Part shown: piece after piece, positions 11,267 through 22,900 of the stretch | Layout: each line of letters opens with the position of its first letter | Numbering within the stretch: the stretch's first letter is position 1 | From: Lotus japonicus | Lineage: Eukaryota > Streptophyta > Magnoliopsida > Fabales > Fabaceae | Length of the DNA: 64,000 nucleotides | Assembly: GCF_012489685.1 (NCBI RefSeq) | Contig: NC_080045.1 | Coordinates: 64,874,722-64,938,721 of the forward strand | Reading direction: 5' to 3' | Made by a program: the position numbers and the translations under genes | The notes under the pieces: model-generated | Told to the model about the DNA's origin: nothing | Seen by the model: the letters and a program-made list of their open reading frames with translations, nothing else | Database searches by the model: none

Positions 11267-11844
11267 ATGGCTCATTCCCTGCCACACTTTTGCAGCTTAA
11301 ACCAAGCTTTTTGCAGGCATAAGTTCATTCAATATCCCAAGATAAGATTCCAAGGGTTTAGGGACAACGGTAATAAATACTATACTCTGCATATGCAATA
11401 GAAGATTACTTTTATACTCATGAATTGCTTAATTTCTTGACTTACTTGCAGAAAATAACCCTCTTAAACTTGTTCATTTGTTCTTTTTAACAAATCCTTC
11501 TCTTCTTAATAAGATTTCAGCTTTACTATCCCAAAAAAACATCTGTTGCATTGTGCTGATGCAGTTTTTTTTTAATCAATTTTCTGATTGATTTGGCAGG
11601 GAAGCCAGCAAATATTGTTGATGCAAACTTGAGTGTCTTAAGGGAAAGAATTGAAAAGGTGAGAAAGAGGGAGAGGCTTTTACATACATGTGGGTGGAAC
11701 TATAAACATAATTATGACCATAAGTTCAAGAGAGATTCTATTGTATCACAGTCCACAGAGATTATGGGTTTGGCATGTGGTGTAATTGGGCTAGTCTTTC
11801 TCATTGGTTCTCTTAGCATCTACTTTGTCTCCCTCCTTGTATAA
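11267..11844 (+). CDS. Small putative one-span membrane protein, function unknown
   Basis: There are two exons, 11267-11369 and 11600-11844, joined at a GT-AG intron that splits a Gly codon (G|GG), giving 115 aa. The N-terminal ~35 residues are rich in Ser, His, Phe, Lys and Arg and could be an organelle-targeting peptide. Next comes a charged, probably helical stretch (RERIEKVRKRERLL). The C-terminus is one hydrophobic segment of about 25 residues (from about residue 88, IMGLACGVIGLVFLIG) ending at Val-Leu-Leu-Val. I do not recognise the family. A decayed copy of exon 2 at 18665-18897 keeps the hydrophobic segment best. The exon 1 assignment rests on frame and splice sites only. Confidence 0.65.
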
Positions 11845-11945
11845 AATATGCATGATATCCATGAGAACCATGTCCTCTTATCAGTAGCTTCTAGATTATT
11901 TTATTAAGGGTAGAATCATAAGAATATACTGATAACCTGAAGTTG

Positions 11946-12146
11946 CTATAATCTGTGGTTTGAAGGAGAGCTTCTTCTTGTGTATAATATGGGATGGGAT
12001 GTGCTAAAAGAAAAATCACTTGTGTTCATTAGCCAAAAGCGTAAACAAAGATACACTACCAAGATCGTCAAGAAATAAACTCCCACAGCCACGAGGAGGA
12101 TGGTGTAGACAATGAACCTCCAACTCAAACCCAAGGACAAAGACAT
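11946..12146 (-). CDS. Small hydrophobic protein, 66 aa, function unknown
   Basis: This is a single open frame on the minus strand, convergent with the gene ending at 11844. After the start MSLSLGLSWRF there is one long hydrophobic segment (about residues 11-38, VYTILLVAVGVYFLTILVV), then a polar Ser-rich tail. A TATA-like ttctatatagg sequence lies about 30 bp before the ATG on the coding strand. Two related stretches (about 18900-19150 and 35840-36090) keep the upstream TATA region but have stops and indels, so only this copy is open. I do not recognise the family. It could be a real small gene or the best-kept member of a decaying repeat. Confidence 0.4.
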   Translation of the reverse strand: MSLSLGLSWRFIVYTILLVAVGVYFLTILVVYLCLRFWLMNTSDFSFSTSHPILYTRRSSPSNHRL

Positions 12147-12200
12147 GGCTAGCCTTTATATTTCCTATATAGAACAAATTTGATTTTTGTTTGTTTTTCA

Positions 12201-12860
12201 TTTGTATTTTGTTACCTATTGTTCATGAAAGAATCTCGCAGATAAGGCCGGTCATACGAACGTCCCTTACCTGCTAGTCATGTATTTTGTGTGTTTTACA
12301 TTTTGAATTGCATGTGTTTATTTAGAATTAAACAATGGTTCTCTTGCGAAATTCGCTTCTATCTAATTAAGTCCAGATAGTCGTTGTTGCTTGATTCAAA
12401 CAATATCTTAGGACCTCAATTAATTCCTTCCTTATTTGAAATGACTTTAATGATATGTGACAATTTAGGCGAGATACAAGGTCGAAAATATATTTGTCGT
12501 TGACCGATCAACTGACCTGATTCATGAACCATACATCTATACTAATTTCTTCTTTAGAAATGATGTTAAAAGCTGAGTTTGACTAGTAAGTGTCCTACCC
12601 TCTCTAACTAATTGGAGATATTTCTCTAACTAAGGAGATATTTACATGAGAAGGGTTAAAAACTTTGTAAAAACACATAAGCATCAATATTGGAGTCCAT
12701 CTAGATCGTCCAACAAGGTATTAGAGAGAACATCTCTATTAATTAAGATCCAAGTTTCCCCGTGTCTTAGGCTGAGCCGGCCAAGGAATGTTACCGCTGT
12801 ACGACAATGAGTCATTCTCTAAATAGTGTATGACTATTCATCACAATAATGTTTGTTGTA
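12201..12860. other. Intergenic, no gene seen
   Basis: I see no exon, RNA gene or terminal repeat that I can support. The sequence is of moderate A+T content with stops in all frames. Confidence 0.4.
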
Positions 12861-12863
12861 CAT

Positions 12864-12939
12864 ACAACGAGTTTTGACCATCATTTGACACATGCAGAAG
12901 CATGCTTAAACTGGCTGTATGATGGTCAAAACTCGTTGT
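12864..12939. repeat. Perfect 21-bp inverted repeat (hairpin)
   Basis: ACAACGAGTTTTGACCATCA at 12864, extending one more base to 12884, is matched exactly by its reverse complement at 12919-12939. A 34-bp loop containing GCATGC motifs lies between. It could fold as a stem-loop in either strand's RNA. The arms do not extend beyond 21 bp and I see no flanking target duplication, so it is not clearly a MITE. Confidence 0.75.
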
Positions 12940-13195
12940 AAACGGCCGGTCATAACTGCCGTAAACGGCTTTTTCCCACTCTTTGGTAAAACCATTGCTA
13001 GAGACGTATGCAGAGAGAGATGTTGCAGAATCCCGGGGTCTGTTGAGCTTGAGCAATGAGCTCGATGGTCAGGTGGAAGAAGAAAAGTTCCAGAGTGGTG
13101 GGTCCCTTTCCAGACCAGGTAGGGCCCTGCGCCGATAGCAAACATTCTTGTGATATAAAAAAAAAATGGAAGATGAGATGAGTGGAATAGAGAGT

Positions 13196-13374
13196 GTCTG
13201 TGTCAGGGTTGTTAATGGCGGATAGCGTAGTATAGCGGCAAGCCCAAAAAACGCTATTTCGAGCGCTATTGCGGCACTATAGCGGTGAATAGTGGAGTAG
13301 CGGTGAACCCCTAGGGCGCTACACTATAGGCTATTGCGCCGCTATAGCGTGCTATTAACAAGCCTGGTATGTGT
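13196..13374. mobile_element. hAT-like MITE just upstream of the deaminase start
   Basis: The element is 13204-13366 (163 bp). Ends are imperfect inverted repeats: CAGGGTTGTTAATGGC at left and CAGGCTTGTTAATAGC on the opposite strand at right. Flanks form an 8-bp target duplication with one mismatch (GTCTGTGT at 13196-13203, GTATGTGT at 13367-13374), as expected for hAT transposons. The interior repeats GCTATAGCG/CGCTATAGC palindromes. Only eight bases separate its target repeat from the downstream start codon at 13383. Confidence 0.75.
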
Positions 13375-13382
13375 CTGTGAGG

Positions 13383-16300
13383 ATGGAGAAGAGAGAGGAA
13401 GAGATGACAACGGTGACTGTGATGCACGGTTGCATGATCATCACCATGGACAACGAACAACGAGTGTTCAGGGACGGTGGCATCGTCATCGAAGGAGATC
13501 AAATCAAAGCCATTGGCCAATCTTCCCTCATTCTCGCCGAGTTCGCAAGTCTCGCCGCCGAAGTTCTCGACCTCTCCGGCCATATCTTGCTTCCTGGTTC
13601 GTATTCTCATCTAATCTAACGAATTTGAAGTTAATCATTGCTGTTTATGCTGCTAATTGCTGAATAATCAGGGTTGATTAACACTCATGTTCATACTTCT
13701 CAACAACTTGCAAGAGGCATAGCTGATGATGTTGACCTAATCACCTGGTTGCACCACCGCATTTGGCCTTACGAATCAAACATGACTGAAGAGGATTCTT
13801 ACCTCTCTACTTTGCTATGTGGGATTGAACTCATTCACTCTGGTGTAGGTGGTTTCTTTTTCACTCTGATGATCCATTTTTGGTTTGTTTGTTTGTTTGA
13901 ATTCATTATTTTTCAGGTGACCTGTTTTGCTGAAGCTGGGGGGCAACATGTTTCTGGGATGGCTAGAGCCGTCGACTTACTCGGCTTGCGGGCTTGTTTG
14001 ACAGAGTCAATTATGGACTCTGGCCAGGGTTTGCCATCATCCTGGGCCGCTCGAACTACTCAGGATTGTCTTCAGGTCTTTTCATTTCACTGCTTGATGA
14101 ACTATTTTGGTCTTTTGCTGCAATGATGTTTAGTTGAGGATAATATTTGTTAGGATTATAGGTTGATTCTTTGTCATATAAGTGTTCTGATAAGGTGTAG
14201 AGTTTGTTTGTTTGTTAATTTTTAATTTTAGATTTGAGCTGTTCTTTCTTTGGATTTATTACGACGAGAGTTTCACTCCTGGTGTGTGGATTTAAATTGG
14301 GCTCATTCCATAAAAATGGCCCTGTGTGCAAAGCTGAAACTAGGTTCCATCGATGGTTTGATCAAGAAACCATACATCTGAAGAATCTAATGATTGGGCA
14401 AAAGGTTGACTCAATGGTAACTTAATTGACCTCATGTTGCATGGTAGCATATTGGGTGCAGCCACGACAAGGCTTGACTTAGAAGAGCACTTTGCACAGG
14501 CTAATGCACCACAAATACACCAGCTGTGGCACTGGCACATCTTATTTTTGATGCTTTAGAAACTGAGTATGGTGGTGACTGAGCAATGTATACAGCTAAA
14601 AGGCCTTTTGGATGAGCTTTGCGGGTTACAGCCACGGCTAGAGTGCTCTTGAGGTGCAGCCAAGGAAATAAGAGGAGGACCACCATCATATCCATCTTTT
14701 TCTCAGAGGAGTGGGCAATGATCCTTATGCTAATATGAAAGGAACCATTCTCAATGCTGATCAATTGCTTCTCTTCGACTAGTTTTTTACCTTTGTTCTC
14801 CATGAAGATTGGGAGCAAGAGTATAAGTTGTATAACTATAGACAAAAATTCCAACAAACACAGAGAAAGAGATGAATCAAAACCCAAGGGTGAACATTGT
14901 GGAAAGATTGGGCATGAGAAGTCTAAGTGTTTTGAGCTAATTATCTATCCACCCGATTGGGACACACGCAGGTCAAACCAAAACATGAGCAAGAATTAGG
15001 GGGAGCTCGTTTTTCATATGCTGACAACAAGCAGAGTAGGATTTGACAAATGTGGAAGGGAATAGTGCATGCTACTATTGAAATTGTTTGGCTGCAAAGT
15101 CTATTATCTGCTCCACATGTGTGACAGTCCTACTCCACTATTCTGCATCAGTCTCCATCTAGGAGAAAATCCCGGGTTTCGTGAGCATACCAAACAAATC
15201 GAAGTGGATTGATATTTTTTACAGTCTAGTTATCCACCAAACAACAAGTGGATGTTCACCAAGGCCTTGGGTTGTAAACATTTTTATGATATGATGTTCA
15301 AGTTGGGAGTTGATAATCTTTACTCTCCAACTTGAGGGGGACTAATAAAGTTAGAATAACATTTTTAGGATTATATGCTGATTCTGTGTTTAGAGTATAT
15401 TGCTAATATTAGAAGTAGAGTTTGGTTCTGTATTTTAATTTTGAATTTGAGATGGTTTGTCTTTAGATTTGTTATGGTCAGGGGGTCACTTCTGTCTTCT
15501 GATGTGTATTTATACATTCGTTGTAACTTTGAATCCAAGAATAAAAATTTCAGTTCCCCATAAAATTTATTATGCTTTCTTCTGCTCTGCAGTCTCAGAA
15601 GGAGAATTATGAGAGATACAACAATACAGCTCAAGGGCGCATCAGAGTCTGGTTTGGGATCAGGCAAATCATGAACTCTACTGATCGCTTGCTTCTTGAC
15701 ACAAGAGATGCTGCAAGCCAACTGAAAACAGGAATTCACATGGTACTCATCTCTGCTTGTTTGCATGGAGTGGCAAAACTTGCTTCTGTAACTTCACTGG
15801 TTCTACTTAATCTCAGATATTACAATTAAATCCAGTAATTCACACAATTTGTTAAGCTTCAAACTCGGGTCTTTTAACTGAAACTGCTCAAAGCTTCATT
15901 CTCAATTCTCATGAAGTCACGTCATGTTATTTCTTCTCACAAGCTACGTGTCTTTTTCATGTTACTTTCAGAAAGATAAAATAAAATAAAAATCTAATTT
16001 GAAATAAATGAAAATATTATATTTTGAATTACAAAATGTGAAGGATAATTCTTATCTCAGAGAGATAAAAAGTTATGCAAATAGAAGATGGGATGTTTCT
16101 TATATTTTATAAAACTACCCTTTCAATGCACAAGATTACATGCTAGTAGTATGTTAAACTAGCTAAAGCACTACACAGTCCATGCATTCATCTGATATTT
16201 CTATTTTATGCACTCTAATACTCTATTATTTGATAGCCAATATTAGTCATATTACTAATCGAGAAGATTTTGGATTCTTAAACTTCAACATCTTTTCCAT

Positions 16301-18585
16301 ACATATAACATGTCTATTGACATTTGAAACATATTGAGTTGAATTTGTAAAATTGTTAGCATGTTGCAGAGATACCATATGAGAACCAACTAGTTATGGA
16401 TGTCCACAAAATAGATCATGGAACTGTTACGTACTTGGAGAAGATAAATTTTCTTCAAAACAATCTGTTAGCTGCTCACTCTGTTTGGGTCGACAATAGC
16501 GAGGTAAATCTTTGTTGCTGTAAGCCTACAAGCATGATTATACCCATTCAAGAAAACTTAGTTCGGTTATAAAATTTCTGTTGTTGTCTTATTAATGAAT
16601 GGTGAAATGCAAACATGAAACAAATATCGATGTACATGCTTATTGCAAGCATGTGCCCACATGACCTTAGTGGATCATTGGATCCAACTAGAGATTATAC
16701 TGGAAATAATCACTTCACCTCCTAAATGTGGCAGTTTAAATGTTAAAATGTATAATTTGTGGATACGCTTGATTCAGTAATGCATTTTTCCTTGTTATGG
16801 CATCACATTTTCAGATATCTCTTCTTTCAAGGGCAGGGGTCAAAGTGTCTCACTGTCCTGCTGCTGCAATGCGAATGCTTGGATTTGCACCTGTAAGGGA
16901 GATGCTTGATGCTGGCATCTGTGTCTCCTTGGGTACTGATGGGGCCCCATCAAACAATCGCATGAGCATCGGTTCGTCTTATTTCTAAACTTGTGAATTC
17001 TTGCATGTTTGTTTTTATTATTTTCCTTTATAGTGCAATACTACATTAGTCTCATGGATGCAAATTTGGTTTGATGTGATTTTTTTTCTTTTCAATACAC
17101 TGTTAAATAACTCCTGGAGGTGTAGATTCATGTAAGATAAAGTACATCAGGACTGCTTAGTTTAGTGGTGGGAGTCCCATGACTGGGATGGAAAATACTG
17201 GGCATCACACTTTTTAACAAAATGCTAGTACAGTTTGCTGGACCGAAATTTTCATTAATAAATTATCTTTTCAGTTGATGAAATGTACCTAGCTTCTCTA
17301 ATTAACAAAGGACGGGAAGTTTATGCTAATGGAACTACAGATCCAACAGCATTGCCAGCCGAAACTATTCTTAGAATGGTTACAGTTAATGGTGCAAAGT
17401 CGGTATTGTGGGATGATGAGCTAGGTTCTCTTGAGGTTGGGAAAAAGGTTGGTATTGGTTCAGATTATTTGAATAATTGTGACCCTAACCTGTGCTTACC
17501 AATTGAGCAGAGAAAAGAAAGAAAAAAAGATACAAACCCTGCCGGCTTATATTTCAATTTGTTTATCGTAGAAATTTGTGATTTGTCCTTGCAAAACCAG
17601 AGTTTTATTTCAGTCATATTAATTTTGCCAGGATTCCAACATTAATATTGGAAGCTTTATAAGATCCATTCCCTAGCATAGGGGGAAGTTCATTATAGTT
17701 CCACATTGAAAATGTTATTGTATTCTATAATTTAGTTATTAGGACTATTAGTTGCCATATATAGGACATTCATTTTAGGCAAGTATTACTATATATTGTA
17801 AAAGCAACATCTATATAAGGGGTTGTCTAAATGGCCCATGAGAAAATAAAAAATATTCAGCCTTTTAGTCTAGCAACAGAAGCTGCTGACAGTGTTTGTA
17901 CTTGTGATTTGGTAGGCTGACATTGTTGTGGTCAATCCTTCAACTTGGACTATGGTTCCTGTTCATGACTGGTATGAACCCATTACTTAATTGTTAGTTT
18001 GTTTCTTCTGGTCAAATGTATAGACCTTTTAATAACTTATTTTTAAATAAATGACTCATCTATTTGTGCGAGTATGAAGTTTTGTGCTGATTAATGCATT
18101 ATATAAAGAAATTATGTGGCTATGTAGAGGAAGTTCTTTTTCTTTCAATCTTGGCTGGCTGCATTCAGATTTATTTACCATCATGGCATCCCAACATTCT
18201 TTTAACTTGATACATGTACTGTTTAACAAATATGCAGCATTTCCAGCATTGTGTATTGTATGCGAACAGAAAATGTGGATTCTGTCATGTGCAATGGCCT
18301 ATGGATAATGAAGAACAAGAAGATTACATGTGTGGACGAGGTATTTTGTTGAAGCATTTTTCTTATGTAGGAGAGACTTGAAAACTCAATTCCAGGATTA
18401 TGTCTTTCTACCTGGCTTCAAGTTCCTAGCATCTAACCATAATCGTTTCACCTGTTTTCATGATGACAATGTTTAATTTTTGTTGTCCATGATAGGAACA
18501 AATTATTTTGAAGGCAAAACAGGCTTCTGTTGAACTTCTGAAGAGGGCAGGCATAAAATTACCATCTAGAATGAACATAATTTGA
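13383..18585 (+). CDS. MTA/SAH-deaminase-like amidohydrolase (TRZ/ATZ family)
   Basis: Ten exons code for 472 aa: 13383-13596, 13672-13844, 13917-14075, 15593-15742, 16360-16503, 16815-16971, 17275-17447, 17916-17971, 18238-18340 and 18496-18585. All junctions are GT-AG and keep frame. Metal and catalytic motifs of the amidohydrolase fold are present: THVHT (His77 and His79), HVAE (His233, Glu236), AAH (His272) and GTDGAPSNN (Asp322). The family hydrolytically deaminates 5'-methylthioadenosine, S-adenosylhomocysteine or related amino-heterocycles, using a zinc-type metal. No signal peptide is evident, so it is probably cytosolic. Length matches the family. The chosen ATG is the first in frame after a hAT-like MITE; a second Met eight codons later could also serve. 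Substrate specificity cannot be told from sequence. Confidence 0.92.
14148..15590 (+). mobile_element. Decayed Ty1/copia remnant in intron 3 of the deaminase
   Basis: Intron 3 is about 1.5 kb and carries copia traces in gene orientation. They are a CCHC zinc-knuckle-like HCGKIGHEKSKCFELI (about 14895-14945), then a late RNase H motif resembling HTKQIEVD (about 15195), then the end of pol (about 15250-15335). A PPT-like cttgaggggga and LTR-like sequence from about 15345 resemble the start of the remnant at 14148 (ttaggattatagg against ttaggattatatg). Integrase, reverse transcriptase and most of gag are deleted, and stops interrupt the rest. The host intron still splices in frame around it. Confidence 0.65.
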
Positions 18586-18664
18586 TTGTGGTTTCGCAAA
18601 TATTGTCTATTGTAAGTGTTTGATGTAATACAAGTAGCAATATATAGCCACGTCTAATGAACTT

Positions 18665-18897
18665 GCAAACACTGTTGTTGCAAACTGAGTGTCTTGAGGG
18701 AAAGATTTCAACAAGTGAGGAAAGGTAGAGGCTTTTCTTACACGTGGGCGGATCTAAGTACAATTATGCATAGGTACAAGAGAGATTCTATTGTATGATA
18801 TTACAGTCCAGAGATTATGGGTATGGCATGTGGTGTAATTGGGCTAGGCTTTCTCATTGTTTCTCTCAGCATCTATTTAGTTTCCCTCCTTGTATAA
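18665..18897 (+). pseudogene. Decayed copy of the small membrane-protein gene (exon 2)
   Basis: This matches exon 2 of the gene at 11267-11844: the LSVLRER motif, the KRDSIV motif and the hydrophobic MACGVIGLGFLI segment are all recognisable. A stop after KRDSIV and indels break the frame. No exon 1 was found. It begins just after the deaminase stop codon, so it marks the left edge of a duplicated block that continues to the Gly-rich gene at 19498. Confidence 0.75.
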
Positions 18898-19497
18898 TAT
18901 GCTGTAATCTGTGGTTTGAAGGAGGGTTTCTTGGGTATAATCAATAACGTGGGATATGCTAAAATAAAATTTTCTTTTGTCTATAAGTTAAGAGCCCTAA
19001 ACAAAAAATACCCTCCTCTCAAAGAGGCACCATCAAGATTGCAAGTAATCAACTCCCATAGCCACAAGGAGGATGATCTAGAGTCTAGAGAATCAATCCC
19101 CAACCCAAACCCAAGGAGCTAGCTCCATATTACCTGTATATATAGAACAAACTTGAATTTCATAGTTTTTCATTTGCATTAAGTTACCTCTTAGGGGAGC
19201 TAGCTTCACCAGGCTGTGAATTTTTCATAACGGAACCGGATTGACACATGCAAAGAATATCTCGACTTTAAAAAAAAAATGAAATTCCAATAAAAGGGGT
19301 AGAAAAAGGATATTGTTCGCCTCTCAAATTTTACCTCAACCGCACACAATATAATAACATAGAACGCATAAAGTCACGAGATAGAGATTAATATATTAGT
19401 AAGTAGCAAGAATGCTTTTATTATAGATTATTATATTTTTTATGCTTCATATATAGAGCATAAGCTGGGTTTAATACATGGAACAAAATGGTGCCAC
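18898..19497. repeat. Duplicated block B, left part (partner at 35840-36432)
   Basis: The sequence aligns with 35840-36432 at high identity with small indels. Landmarks include gaacgcataaagtca and gagattaatatatta. The first 250 bp also match 11940-12200. It contains the broken relatives of the small hydrophobic protein frame and the 3' flank of the Gly-rich gene. I see no intact gene. Confidence 0.7.
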
Positions 19498-19668
19498 CTA
19501 CTTCTTTTCCTTTTGCTCAGCATGCAAACCAGCAAAGTAGCCCTGAGGGTTTTTTTCAAACTGGTCCCTTGAAATGTATGATCCATCTCCACCGGGAGCT
19601 TTCATCGCTGCACCATCAGAACCGTTGCCTGCATTCTCTTTCGGTTTGGCAATGTTGCCTTCACCTTT

Positions 19669-19905
19669 TAACAAGAAATTGCAGAGAAGTTGCAGAGAAA
19701 GGTAAGAGAGAGATAACAGAAACGGTGCTTGATTCAATTCACTGAATGACTGAATGAATACAATGTACAATGGATAAGGATTATATACAGAGGGTGAAAG
19801 AGTAAAGTTAGCTAACTAACCAGCTTGAGTAACCAATCCTAACTAACCCAGCTAAACTAAGGTAAAAGCTGAAAGGTTAGTATTATTATTATTTACTATC
19901 TATTA
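19669..19905 (-). repeat. 3' LTR of the copia element
   Basis: This LTR is 237 bp and identical over its full length to 24359-24595. On the element's strand it starts TAATAGATAG and ends TTTCTTGTTA. It directly abuts the polypurine tract on one side and the CCTTT target repeat on the other. Confidence 0.95.
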
Positions 19906-19931
19906 GCCCCCCGCAAACTGGAGAGTGTATG

Positions 19932-22900
19932 TTAAACAATCCCAGTTTGGAGAAAATGTGACGAAAAAGCTACTTGGTTTGAGATATCCGCAAGCTGAAA
20001 GGAAGAAGCAACCGGAAGAAGATGCACAAGGCCTTGTTTGAGCTTCTCGCGAACTATGTGACAATCTAGCTCGATGTGCTTTGTTCTTTCATGAAAGCTT
20101 GGGTTGTGTGCTATATGAATAGCAGACTGATTATCACAAAACATGGAGACAGGTGCTGTTGGTTGAGCTTGTAAATCAAGCAACAAGTAACTGAGCCATT
20201 GAACCTCATAAACCGTGGCTGCCATGGCCCGGTATTCTGCTTCACAGGATGATCGGGAAGTGGTAGTTTGCTTCTTGGATCGCCATGACACCAAGGAAGA
20301 ACCCAGAAACATACAATAGCCTGTGATAGACTTGCGAGTGTCCACACACCCTGCCCAGTCAGAATCACTAAATGCTGTGAGAGTAGTGGAGGAATCAACA
20401 GGGTAAAAAAGACCACAGCCAGGATTAAGTTTGATGTAACGAAGAACCCGCTGAGCAGCAGCTTCATGAACATCAGTTGGAGCTGATAAGAATTGGCTCA
20501 ATTGATTGACCACATAAGCAATATCAGGCCTGGTAGTTGTAAGGTAGAGCAATCTACCAATAAGCCTTCTATAAGAGCCAATATCTGTAAGAGGAGTCCC
20601 TGATGCAGTGCCTAGCTTCTGGGAGCTATCCATAGGAGTAGTAGTAGGCTTGCTTCCTAGCAATCCTGAGTCTGATAACAATTCAAGAGCATATTTTCTC
20701 TGATTCAAAACAATTCCAGCCTTTGATCTTGCAATTTCAAGGCCCAGGAAGAATTTAGCCTCACCCAAATCCTTGATACGAAATTGAGAGTGTAAAGATT
20801 GCTTGACTAACTGGATTTCACTGAGATCATTGCCTGCTAATAAAACATCATCAACATAGAGCAATATAGCTGTGAATGAACCTGCATCAGTCTTCTTAAT
20901 ATATAGTGTATGATCAGCTGAGCTCTGTGTAAATGCCAGTGTTTGGAGAGCCTGACATAGGGTAGTATACCACTGCCTACTGGCTTGCTTGAGGCCATAA
21001 AGAGATTTCTGAAGAAGACAAACTTGATTTGATTTGTCAGTATGCATTCCTTGAGGTAAGCACATATATATTTCTTCATCTAGCCTGGCATGTAAAAATG
21101 CATTATCTACATCCAGCTGATGAAGAAACCAGTTGTTGGATGATGCAAGAGCTAGTAAGACCCGAAGAGTGGTCATCTTGGCCACAGGAGAGAAGGTGTC
21201 AAAGAAATCAATGCCTTCTATTTGGGTATAGCCTTTCACAACTAACCGTGCCTTGTATCTATCAATAGTACCATCTTGCTTATACTTGATTCTGTAAACC
21301 CATTTACACCCAATTGGTGTTTTATCAGGAGGTTTATCCACAAGAATCCAAGTCTGATTTCTCTCTAATGCCTCAATTTCTTGATCCATAGCCTTCCTCC
21401 AACATTCATGCTTTACTGCTTCTGTGTATCTTGTAGGCTCAATAGCAGTAGTGATGTTCATGACAAAACTATGGTAAGAAGGAGTCAGGTTATTATAGGA
21501 TAAGACTTTGGACAGGGGATAGGATGTACCTTTGCTTGATGGCATGGATGGCACAGCTGTAGAGGCAGTCAGAGTACAGTGATAATCCTGTAAGTAAGAG
21601 GGTGGTTTTCTTACTCTATGAGAAACCCTTTGGGTAATAGCTTGAGAAGGATCTGCAGAGAATCCTGAGATAGGAGCTGGTGATGGCATATTTGGTTCAG
21701 GTGGAGCAGGGAGTATGTAATCAAAAATATCATTTGCTGAAAATGTTGGCTGAGGAAAGTCATGGGACTGAGATGTATTGTCAATAGGAGACTTTGCATA
21801 ATAAGGAAATATGTTCTCATGAAATACTACATTTCTGGAGATGGAAATGTTGTGAGTTTGGAGATCATATACTAAGTATCCTTTGGTTCCTGACTTGAAC
21901 CCGAGGAAAACACATTTGTGGGCTCGAGGGTCAAACTTTGTTCTGTGGCTAGCAAGGGTTGAAGCAAAACAAAGGGATCCAAAGACCTTTAAATGAGACA
22001 AATCTGGTAACACTTTATAGAGTAGCTGAAAAGGACATTTATTATCTAACACAGGTGTAGGTAATCTATTTATGAGGAAAATAGCATGGGCAATAGCATG
22101 AGCCCAGAAGATTTTAGGAAGGTGGGCTTGAAATAACAATGCACGAGCCACATTGAGAATGTGTTGATGTTTCCTCTCAACAATTGAATTTTGTTGAGGG
22201 GTTTCAACACAAGAGGTTTGATGAATTATACCTTTCTCAGCATAAAAGTGACTCAATACAAATTCTTTCCCATTGTCACTTCTAATGACTTTCACAGTGG
22301 TTTCAAATTGATTAACTACCATAGCACAGAAATCCTGAACAAGGGTTTTAACTTCTGCTTTTGACTTTAGTAAATAAACCCAAGTGTATCTTGAATAGTC
22401 ATCTACTATAGTCAAAAAATAAGAAAAGCCATGCAAAGACATAACAGAAACTGGGCCCCAAATATCAACATGTATTAATTGGAAAATAGTGGTAGATACA
22501 GTGGTACTGAGTGGAAAACTCAATCGTTTTTGCTTAGCTACAGGACAAACATCACAAACATGAGCTTTACTACAATGTACATATGGAAATAGCTCATTTA
22601 TTGAATGACCCTTAACAAGTGAGGGATGACCTAACCTATAATGCCACAAATTGTGTGCATTTGACTCAAAACTACTAACTAGACTTTGAGTAGAGGATGA
22701 ATTTACAGAGGCTGGGACAGAATTACTAGCTGTAACTGAGTTCCTGTTGAAGATGTAGAGACCCTTGACTGCCCTAACTGTGCCAATCATCCTCCAAGCA
22801 CTGATATCCTGAATTAGACAAAGATCATCATGGAATGTTAGTCTATAATGCAAACTTTTCACCAGCTTATGAACTGAAATCAAATTAGACTCAAAATTTG

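Noticed and set aside
12906..13145. Minus-strand frame of 79 codons, divergent from the deaminase gene
   Set aside because: It overlaps the 21-bp inverted repeat, has no recognisable domain and no promoter-like context.
14501..14887. Minus-strand frame of 128 codons in deaminase intron 3
   Set aside because: It runs antisense to a decayed copia gag region; no domain is seen.
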